A DNA stretch of 64,000 nucleotides, from positions 8,922,501-8,986,500 of the forward strand of contig NC_051094.1 in assembly GCF_901709675.1 (NCBI RefSeq). Direction: 5' to 3'. Numbering within the stretch: the stretch's first letter is position 1; every line of letters starts with the position of its first letter. The position numbers were made by a program, and so were the translations under genes. Positions 55,084 through 64,000 of the stretch are shown one piece after another. The DNA comes from Syngnathus acus (lineage: Eukaryota; Chordata; Actinopteri; Syngnathiformes; Syngnathidae). The notes under the pieces are model-generated. The model saw only the letters and a program-made list of their open reading frames with translations, searched no databases and was not told where the DNA came from.

Positions 55084-58062
55084 TCAAGATGTCCAGGTGA
55101 CTTTAACAGGCTTAAATGCCATAATATCGGGTTGACCCATGTGCAGCAGGTCTTTGTATGGAGAAGTGCTCCATTGGAAGGGTGGCACTTGGTCCCAAGT
55201 TGGCCCACTTACGGCCAGCATCTCATAACGACGAAACATTCCATAGGAGGTCATCTGCACCAAAGAGACATCAGTGTGTTGCAGACAAGGCCAATGAATG
55301 GATTGACAGACTCTAGGACAAATACCTTCATGTCCGTTCCTCCATGGGACCTTTGCCCTAAGGCGCCAAATGGATAAGTGCCATTTGCTGGATTTAGATC
55401 GGAGCGAGCTGAGATGGCGTTCTCTCCATTCTTGGGTGGATTGCAATCTTGGCATCGTGACAAGGGGTCTTCCTTGAAGTTATTATATCTAAATAGACAA
55501 AAAAAAAATCAATGTGAAGGAAAAATTGTAATGTATTTAAATGCATAAACCTTTGTTTCATGGTTCAAACCTCATGAGGCGCATCATGGAGGCAACGTCT
55601 GTAATGTTTTTCTGGTCTCTCTTGAATATCTGAGCCCGGGGATTTTGGTCCAGGGAGAACCACGGACCAAACTTTTTCACCAACTCATTGCAGCCGCTTG
55701 CATTAAATATCTCCTCATAGTATCTTCCATCACATATGGTCCAAAAATTACATACAGTAAGTTGCAAACATGGGCAGGTCACATTCAACATGCTGTAAAT
55801 ACTGTGGCTCAATACTTACGGTATGTTGTAACTTGCCCAGTATCCTTTCTGTAGCAATTCTTCAGTTTTATCCATAAAAATTATTTTACCCCTGTAATGT
55901 TAAAGAAGAGCCTCCTTAGAGCAAACAAAACATAACACAAAAGTTTAACGGACTTACGGAATCTGCTCCAATACGACAAACAGGTCCTTCATGATGTTGG
56001 TCTTCCCTGGAGTGAAGTTGTTATAGTCCACAATCATCCACTGGTTGTTATACCTAAAAACGTATGCATAGTCCAAATTAAAAATATAATCTTTACCTTA
56101 TCCTTGACTCAATATTCAAGACTGGCAGAATTCTAAAATTTACAATTCAAATAGCTAAATCATGCTTGAAACCTACGTGCCGCTGTTGTACTGGCTGAAC
56201 ACCTCCGCCCAAGCAGTAGCGGTCACTGCCAAACGATTCGCCACAATATTCCTGAGCCATTCCATCACTGTGCCTGTGGGTTGAACAAACTTCCACAAAG
56301 CAGGGTTGCTGTTTCCAATAGTTGTTTCCTGGGTAACCTGCAGTCATGACGCCAATAATTCATTCAGACAAATAAGAAAAACACTCTATTGTTGGCTAAA
56401 CCTTTCATACCTAAAATCATCAATCGTACAAAAGGCCTAGCATTGTATCATGACGGCTCTTACCAAGCCACTACTGAGGATGTAAAAGTCATCTCCAGAA
56501 AAAATCGATCCAGGATAGGAGGAGAATGCCTGGATCCGTCCAGGGAGTATAAGATTATCTGAGGACAAAATCAATAAATATAATAATAAATGATTAAATG
56601 TTCCTGTTATCTTACAACCGAGAAACATTTCACATTGTAATGTAGACTTATCACCCTTAAAAACATTGAACATGACTAACTTTTACTAATACTGTATAAA
56701 CGCACTTGAGGGTGAAACTTTGAAGGCAAAGGAGTATTTCTTCATGATGCGCAACATTGACTGGTAGGTGTTCCAGGTGTCATGTGACACCAGTAGATCC
56801 TTATTGTTTGGCAGCAGCTTAATGAGAGCGGAGCATGAGCCGGATCCCAGTGGTTGAGTCAAGCTGGATTTATTCAGAGCTGATTCCAAATCCTCCAGAT
56901 CTCCGCCCATTTGGAAGAGTCTGGTTGGTAACACAAGGCAAGGACATTTCTGTTGGTGAACATTTAGTTTGTTGTATTTTCTCCAAATCACACCTACTTA
57001 CAGGAAACCAAATGGGTCAAAGGATATTGGGCCAGAAGGAAATGACAGTTGTTCATTGTAACTGTCCTCCAGACCTTTGAGCTGAAGAAGAGCCAGTCGA
57101 ACCTGCCATGAAAAACATAACCTTATTTATTTACTATTTCTTTCGATCATCAGCTCACATTAAATTTGTCATCTGTGTGTCTTTTATATACCCGCTCTGG
57201 GGTATGAATACTGCTGGGGCCTGAATTTCCCCACCCCCGGGATCAATAAAGTTTCAATCTATCAATCAATCAATATTACAGGGTAATTTTTAATGGCCCG
57301 AAAATATCTGAAACTGAAAAGAGCTTATGATTAAAAAACGTCACACTGAAAACTGTGACTTTTCTTTTTAATTGTATTTTATTTATTTACATATTTGACA
57401 TGTTTCAGCTTGAGCCACATGACTTCTGTTTATTCACAAGACTTCCGACATACCTGGTACCAGTAAGGTGAATTAGGCTCCTTCTCAGTTTGCTCTTGAA
57501 TCCACTGCAGGTTAATAGTGATAAAGGTCTTAAGGCGATCACAGTAACCAGAATCTCTCGAGAAGGGTCCACAATAACCCATGAGAGTGTTCATCCAGTG
57601 CTTGTAGATAAGCTAAACACAGAAATACCCATAAGCAAATACAGTAAAACATACAATCTTGGAGAGCCCAGTGTTTTTGGAGACTGACCTGAGAAGTTAC
57701 TGCAGCCTCCACAGCTCCAGCAGCATACGCCTGGATGCTGTCATTGTATTGACTGCTAGTGGTCACCTCCAAGAACGACCATCTTATGTAAATGAACACA
57801 TATGGACTCAGTGAATGCAGAAGCCAAGTATTGTCATAAATAAACATGTTACCGACCCTGAGGTTTCAATGTCGTCGGTGAAGTTGGCCCACGCCACAAA
57901 ATCTTTTCTAAAACCCTCGAGGAGAGACAATTGCCCCGTGTTTTTGTCAATCACCGCCGTTCGCACTTCAGCTCCAACAACGTCAGTGAGTAACACACAA
58001 CTAATTATAAAAAGCGAGATAAACCTACACATAAAAGACATCTCTGCCGAGCTGTGGGCCAT
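55084..58062 (-). CDS. plbd2: Phospholipase B domain containing 2 (putative lysosomal hydrolase)
   Basis: Soluble lysosomal glycoprotein of the phospholipase B-like family, an Ntn-type hydrolase fold. Exons, 5' to 3': 58062-57857, 57782-57689, 57612-57454, 57102-57002, 56920-56706, 56558-56464, 56337-56177, 56053-55958, 55891-55820, 55723-55571, 55488-55326, 55254-55084, giving 561 residues (human 589). A signal peptide (FISLFIISCVLLTDVVGA) opens the protein. The likely nucleophile Cys is in GSGSCSALIKLLPNN; family members cleave themselves just before it. Other signatures: SHDTWNTYQSMLRIMKKYSF, FSSYPGSIFSGDDFYIL, GTVMEWLRNIVANRLA, NNQWMIVDYNNFTP, GYWASYNIPYYEEIF and a C-terminal FGALGQRSHGGTDMK. 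The fifth-exon donor is AA|GTGCGT; the GT four bases further on breaks the frame. Two CLEAR-like E-boxes stand upstream, fitting lysosomal control. Confidence 0.96.
57212..57275 (+). mobile_element. LINE 3' tail in a plbd2 intron
   Basis: CCTGAATTTCCCCACCCCCG, GGGATCAATAAAGTTTCAAT and a CTATCAAT/CAAT run form the classic 3' terminus of teleost L2/Maui-like LINEs. It is in the intron between 57454 and 57102, in the sense opposite to the gene. Confidence 0.75.
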
Positions 58063-58097
58063 GTTTTCACGAATAAGTCATATGATATGACGAAGTT

Positions 58098-58158
58098 ATC
58101 ACGTGACCAGCCACGCGTTCTAATTTGACAATACATATGTAGATAACGTATCACGTGA
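58098..58158. promoter_or_regulatory. Two CLEAR-like E-boxes upstream of plbd2
   Basis: ATCACGTGACC (58098-58108) and TCACGTGA (58151-58158) match the CLEAR element GTCACGTGAC bound by TFEB, TFE3 and MITF. They sit 36 and 89 bp upstream of the plbd2 start codon. TFEB controls many lysosomal genes. Confidence 0.65.
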
Positions 58159-58174
58159 GTTGGTTGAGCCGTGA

Positions 58175-58187
58175 GCTGCCATCTTGG
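58175..58187 (-). promoter_or_regulatory. YY1-like site upstream of plbd2
   Basis: On the minus strand CCAAGATGGCAGC fits the YY1 consensus CAAGATGGC. It is about 115 bp upstream of the start codon, a usual place for YY1 near TATA-less start sites. Confidence 0.5.
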
Positions 58188-58675
58188 ATGTGGCAGATGG
58201 GCCCCATAAACAATAACAAATAGACTCAATTTCATAGTGAACAGTCTAATCTGTAATAGCACGTTTGACAACAGCACACGGGACCACATTTAAACATTTT
58301 ATTTAAAACAGATTTTAAAAAATTCTGTACAAAACATCTGTATTATGAAATAAAAGGTGGTTTTTTTTCTTTAAATAAAACAGATCTACACTGAATAGAC
58401 CCTCATATGAGATCAAGACTGTTTTAAATGTAATTCCTAACACCTCTTTTGCCGTACTTTATTCCATCTTTATTAACATAATGGCTAATGATGGTGGCAT
58501 GAATTGTAGTGGATTCACACGCTCAGATCCAGCAAAATTGGGGTATGTTGCTCAAGAATACCTCAACAGGCTGTGAGGTGGTCATTAGGAATCAAACTCC
58601 CAATCTTCAGATTGAGTGACAACACATCTCTCAACCCCTCAATTCTTTATGGCTTCAATATAGGCAACATCACTT

Positions 58676-61600
58676 TCAGTCCTCCGCATCATGTGGAGTT
58701 TCCATATCTTCCAGAATTTCCCCCAGCATCCCTGCCTTCCGTTTCTTTTTGCTGTCCACTAAAATTAGGAATAAATGAAAAAGGTGAGACAAATGATTCC
58801 CCCGATAGCACTAATCACGCACACTTTTCAAATCATTTACCGTGAAAATGTTCAGCTGTTTTCCGTCTCAGTGTCTCTACTGTGTCCTCCGTATCAGCCC
58901 ACTCCAGCACAAGGCGTCTTCCGTAAAGATGAGTGCTGTGACACAAGGCAGCAAATGCTTTCTGGAGATAAAGATGAGGATATCACCAGTCAAATTCTGT
59001 AGTCAATTACACCAGTGACTGTGAGAGACAAATGCAGTGTGTGTTTGCCCAAACCTTGGCATCCTGCTTGGTGATAAAGTCAACAAAGCCAAAACCTCTA
59101 TGACTCCCAGTACCCGCTAATTTTTTGGGAAGGCGGACTGTCTTCAGCTCTCCAAATGTGCTGAGAAAGAATGAGTAGATCATCGCAGTGTCCATCTACA
59201 AAGTGACTCATATACAGTCGCTGTGTGTGTATGTAGCTGCTACCAGAAGAGTTCTCGAACTTCCTTGACAGTCGCTTCGAAAGGGACATTTCGCACAAGG
59301 ATTTTTGATCCCGTTTGCTTCTTCTGCACCTGCTTTTTCTTGTGTGACACTTCAGCAGTCCTATAAGAAAAAACAAAACAAATAATAGTGAAATCAGTTT
59401 CCAAATCCCCACAATGAGAGCACAAGGCATTTATCTTTTATTTTTACCTTGTAGCTCTCGCTGAAATCTTCAGTTCTAAGCAATGTCCATCAACATTGCA
59501 GCGCTGGAGGAAATGCGAAAGAAAGAATCATGTGACCTACAGACGAGGCAATGGCAAGTTTTAACCTGCAACAGCGTGGACGCAAATCCAAATACCTGGA
59601 GCTGTCGCAAGGCTTTCTGTGCTGCCTCAGTGGTATGATACTGAACAAATCCATAGCCCATTGACAGCATTTTGCCTAAAAGTCAAAGCAAATATCACTT
59701 TAAAAAAAGAAACTCAAATACTAAATACAGTAAATCAGTTCTCTTCACTACTACATGTGCATTTGATCATAATTACCAGTTTTATGTTTTTTCTTGGAGA
59801 TTGTGCATGACTTCAGCTTGCCACATTTTGAGAAAGTCTAAAACAACAAATGAGCAGGAATGAAAAACTGACATCATCTTCTCCATAACTCAGCATTACA
59901 AAAGTGTACCTCTTGAAGTGTTTCCTCTATTGTGCTGAAATTTAGATTCTTGATGAAAAGTGTGGAACCAGGAACAGAGTCTTCCTCCTCTTCTTCTTCT
60001 TCATCCTCTCCTTTTTCTTCCATTGGTTGTTCCTTCTTTTCTTCCTCAACCTTTGCTCTCACTTGGTTGAACAGGTCCACACATTTATTGTTCATTTAAT
60101 AATAGTAAATATTTTTTAGGGAGAGTGAGAGTGGTATCGTACCTGGTGCGGGTTTGGCTGCAACCAACACCCCCATGGGCGCCCACTCCAAATACAGTGG
60201 GACATGACGAAACTGTGGTACAGAAACAAAACCCCTAAGTTTCAGCTCCCTGCATGCTACACGCAACTAAAAGGGCGTCAAACGCACCTTGGTGTAGGCC
60301 AGTCTTGTAAAAGCTCGCTTGGCTTCCGTGGGCTCCAGGAACTCCACGAGGGCGGTAAGGCCGGGAGGCGGCAGCAGCACTCGCCCCAAAGAGCCATGGG
60401 TGGAGAAGAGCTCCTCCAGCTCTGAGACGGTCACGCCGGCTGGAAGGTTCTTCACCAACATCACCGTTGTGCTTCTCTCGGCAGCTGCCTACACACCAGA
60501 CAAAGTAACTTGAGTTGGAAAAAAAAGTCACCAGTCTTGAGTCGGTGCTTCAAGCAAACCATACCTGACTAAAGGCATCCAAATTCACACCGCTGTCTAG
60601 TAGAAACTGGCGAGTCTCTTGAACAATCTGGGTCTCCCCTAAAGCCATTCGTACTGCAACGCTTCCCTTTGTCTCCTGCAGAGACAGCAACAAAACAAAA
60701 CAAAAAGTCAAGCAGGATTTAGATTTGAAAGTCCAGTATGTTGGAGGATTAGTGTGGAAAACAGGACAAAATTACATGGTCCAAGACTTTGCTTTTGGTG
60801 GTGGCGTATTTTTCCGCAATGGTATCGGCCACTGCGCTGGTGCCCAGAAAGAGCGTATTCCAGTTGTGTGAACTAAAAACAAAGAATTCTATCAAAAGGT
60901 GGCAAAACAAACAATCAGAAGAGCGTTAATTCAAACATGCATACTTGGAACTAGACGCTTTGTTTTTTGCATCCTTTTGACGTTTATAAGTTGAGGAGCC
61001 GGGACCGCCGGCTTCTGAAGAGTTACTTTTTTCCTTCTTTATTATGGATGGAATCACGTGAATCATCCTACCCTGGAAAAAAACAAAAAGTGTTATTTGA
61101 ACCTCTTCATGCAGAGCAGGCTCAACAATCATAACTATGGAGATCCTATCAAACATACCTGAAATACGTGCCCATCTAGCTGAGCCAAAGCTGCCACAGC
61201 ATTTTCAGGAATCATGTACGTTATAAAAGCAAAACCTTTTGGACTCTTTGTTAGAGTGTCAATGGGGAAGACCACCTCGGCTAAAGGACCTACGACAATG
61301 CCAAATGCAAAAGGAGCATGATTATATTTGCCATGGGCAAGCTTCAATTGGAACATATTCATCACCCTTTCAATGATTCAACTTGCCGTGTTTCGAGAAT
61401 ATTTCTTTGATGTCCTCTTCTGTGCACGTGTAAGGGAGGTTTCGGACAAAAAGGCGTCCTGATTCTGCAACATCCTCTACTTCCTCGTCCTCCTTCAGTT
61501 TCCGGGTGAAGTTTTGTTGAACTTTTTCGGCCTTTTGGTCAGTCGTCTTCCGTCCGGATGCTTCGACACGGAAGACCTCGATGTAGCGGCCTCCTAAAGA

Positions 61601-63700
61601 CAAACAAAACCATAGACATTAGTGTCATGTAACAACATTGGAAAGGCTCCAATCATGAGATAGAACTCTCACTTATATAGTCTTTATTCTTCTTCAAGGC
61701 GTTTTCACCTTCTTGTGCAGAGTGAAGATCTACATATGCATACCCTAAAACACACACAAGATTATGAAGGGACACATGCATTTCAGACCCACAAACGCCA
61801 AGTAACAATGTGTACAGCTTAATCAAACATGCTTCCCATAAAATACCTGTTTGGTGGCCATGTTCATTTCTTGCGATTCGGATGGCAGCGGGCTTCAGCG
61901 GTGTCATGAATTCTCGAATTTCATACTAGTTTCATAATAAGATGTGTGTGATTAATTTCTAAGTGCCCTGGTTTTTTTTTTGTACACAAACTTTCACAAC
62001 AATTACAAGTCTCTTCACCTCTTTAACATTGAATGGGAGTCCTCTCAGCTTAACTGTGAACTCTGTTGTTGGTTCAAACTGGAACGGAAATTGGGTAAAC
62101 TGACCAGGAAACACATAGTCCAAAACAGAAGTGTAAATGAGACCGATTAGTCACCTCTTGCCTTGCATCTTTCTTGGCTTTTCCCTGCTTCTTATCCTCA
62201 GACGAAACAGGGATTTTCTTCTTGCAGGAGTCATCCTGGTTCCCACTCTTGTGAACACTGTCGTTGAGTTGTGCAAGTCCACAATCCTCTTCCTCCCCTT
62301 GTTGCTTGTCAACCTTCTCATTGCTTTCATCCGTAGCGTCCACGGTTCGTACCACCTTTGAGCGCAGATAATCCATATCTGACAAGCTGGACTTCAGAGC
62401 TTCTTTAGAGGTGTCTAGAAAACACACCATACACTACCTTTGGTTGGCGATATGTAAAACGTAACAAAGTAGCCCACAAATACAAGGTGTCCAACGTTTG
62501 CGCAACTGCTCATTGAGCTTTCATCTTTTAAAGTCCTTCAAAGTTACTTACAGTTATCTCCAGTGTCTTCCTCCTCCTCCTCATCGTCGTCTTCTTTTTT
62601 CTCTTCATATTCATCGTCCGACTGGTCAGAGTCAAAGTTGAGGTAATCATCAGAAGCCGGCTTCTTCCTGCCTTTTCCCTTGGCACTGTCAGGGTCGACT
62701 GTCTGCTCCACTGTATCGTTCACCCATGTTGGTACTTTGCACCGAACCTGATGCACTGACAGGAACTCCTTGAACTGCTCGTCCTCCTCAAGCTGATGCG
62801 CACGATACATACAGATAGGTTAGATTTTGAAATTTAGAAAAAAGGGAAGGTGATATTGTAGTGTGTACAACTGCAATGTATCATATTGAGAGGCATTTCT
62901 ATCATATTTATTTAATTCATCTCTTGTTTTGGATGCAAGTTAGACTGTGCTGGTGCAGCTAATGTTGCCAGTGAATGCATAATTAGAATTGAGCAGATGA
63001 GTAACCAACACACATTAAATATATTAAAAAAAAATTGAAAGCAACTCACATTTTTCAGTGCACTGCTTTCCTTTTTGTCCTTCTCCTAGGAACATATATA
63101 ATTAGAAAACAGTACAATACAGCCCAGGAGTATAACATTTCCAAACACTAATTCTAGTTTTCATTCCAGGCCAGTTTCTCTTAATTCATGCAATGAATAG
63201 CCCACCTTTTTATTAGCAGTTTCAGTCTGCGTGGTTGGTTTGTCTGGTTCAGAGTTCTGAGTGTGTTTGCTCCATGCTTTTGCTTTAGTAGGGTCACCAA
63301 ATGCCTTACACAGCTCCACCTGCAATGGAGTCAATCAAGTCACACATCAGTGGCTATGGACACATCGCTTGTGAAGCAGACAGCAGGTCCACAGAAACTT
63401 ACAGTCACTCTGGATGTATCCACGAAACTCCTATTAAAATGCTTCAACGCTGTAATTGCATCTTCCTCGCATTTGAATCCGACAAAGCCAAACTTGCGGA
63501 ACTTGCCATCCTTGGTGAACATGAGGCGGCAGTCAGTTACGGTCCCAAAGGCTGCAAACATCTCTCGGAACCTCTCCAACTTCATCTGAGCACAAGTTCC
63601 ACATTCATGATATGCGTACGTAAAATTTAGCTGTCCCTCTTTACCATCCATGTTTAGTACTTACCCCATTTGGAAGGCTTTTAACGATAAGTCTCGACAT
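58676..63700 (-). CDS. rbm19: RNA-binding protein 19 (Mrd1 orthologue)
   Basis: Nucleolar protein with six RRMs needed for pre-rRNA processing and gut morphogenesis in fish. Exons, 5' to 3': 63700-63665, 63585-63403, 63319-63206, 63085-63050, 62792-62552, 62414-62155, 62078-62019, 61925-61847, 61744-61673, 61593-61387, 61289-61159, 61072-60945, 60872-60776, 60675-60565, 60488-60288, 60212-60143, 60061-59910, 59837-59777, 59675-59596, 59503-59448, 59360-59244, 59160-59055, 58961-58841, 58758-58676. 933 residues (human 960). RRM1 starts at [10 protein letters not shown]. The others begin near residues 295 ([11 protein letters not shown]), 408 ([10 protein letters not shown]), 592 ([11 protein letters not shown]), 722 ([11 protein letters not shown]) and 817 ([11 protein letters not shown]). 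Acidic runs separate RRMs 1/2 and 4/5. One intron (after 61387) uses a GC donor, ACG|GCAAGT. The C-terminus is basic, then acidic. Confidence 0.97.
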
Positions 63701-63766
63701 ATTGTAGGTTTGTAAACTCGCAAATGAAGCAAAAACCTTGATTATTTATACTTGTCAACAAACGAG

Positions 63767-63795
63767 CACGTGAATCGAGTTGGTCGCCATCTTGG
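63767..63795. promoter_or_regulatory. E-box and YY1 site at the rbm19 promoter
   Basis: CACGTG (63767-63772) is a MYC-type E-box, and GTCGCCATCTTGGAC (63783-63797) is on the minus strand a strong YY1 site (CAAGATGGCGAC). Both lie 65-95 bp upstream of the rbm19 start codon, common in ribosome-biogenesis genes. The remaining DNA to the window end shows no gene. Confidence 0.55.
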
Positions 63796-64000
63796 ACTGG
63801 GCTACTTCTTCGTCGCTTTATTTGCCATATGTTGCCCAGAACGCCACCTACTGGAGATGTGCTCATTTTCACAGCTTGATATATGAGTAAACGATGATCA
63901 CATACATTTTGATGACAATTGCTCCTAGTTTTCTCACATTAAAGCAACGTTATGGGTTTGCCACGTCCTTAAATTTCTACTAAAAATAGTAAAGTATCCC

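Larger units (their letters stand above)
58063..58675. other. plbd2 promoter and rbm19 3' UTR
   Basis: The left half has the plbd2 regulatory sites listed separately. The right half is AT-rich and should be the rbm19 3' UTR; minus-strand AATAAA signals occur at about 58467 and 58295. Confidence 0.6.

Overview
This window is vertebrate nuclear DNA, almost certainly from a teleost fish. Its genes have many short exons and short introns with GT-AG (a few GC-AG) borders. It carries teleost-type repeats: a long CA microsatellite, LINE 3' tails of the AATAAA-plus-short-repeat kind, and the CATCCATTTTCT...GGGTCG dispersed repeat. No prokaryotic-style operon is present. Gene structures were built by hand, joining exons at splice sites and checking that every junction keeps frame; the total coding length of each gene divides by three.

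Layout: 1-8.6 kb is a gene-poor stretch with microsatellites and possibly regulatory DNA. From 8.8 to 30.5 kb lies a block syntenic with human 12q24.13: cfap73 (+), iqcd/drc10 (-), tpcn1 (+) and slc8b1/NCLX (-). From 30.6 to 38.1 kb is an unusual accessory region: a 16-bp tandem repeat, two inverted repeats able to form hairpins, a promoter-like array dense in CCAAT, octamer and CACGCCC motifs, an unrecognised spliced minus-strand gene with a CRE/TATA promoter, and five tRNA-like sequences in alternating orientation. From 38.1 to 54.1 kb are three minus-strand genes that do not belong to the 12q24 neighbourhood: an AidB-type acyl-CoA dehydrogenase, morc2 and a TMEM219/TMEM248-family membrane protein. 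From 55.1 to 63.7 kb the 12q24 neighbourhood resumes with plbd2 (-) and rbm19 (-).

The genes are mostly unrelated housekeeping functions, but some share regulation or location. cfap73 and iqcd are both axonemal proteins, and each has an RFX X-box upstream. tpcn1 (endolysosomal channel) and plbd2 (lysosomal hydrolase) both serve the lysosome, and plbd2 has two CLEAR-like E-boxes. slc8b1 and the acyl-CoA dehydrogenase are predicted mitochondrial. morc2 and rbm19 act in the nucleus and nucleolus.

The best candidate for something undescribed is the 32-37 kb region. It holds a gene of about 171 codons with no family I recognise, next to foldback and promoter-like repeat arrays.
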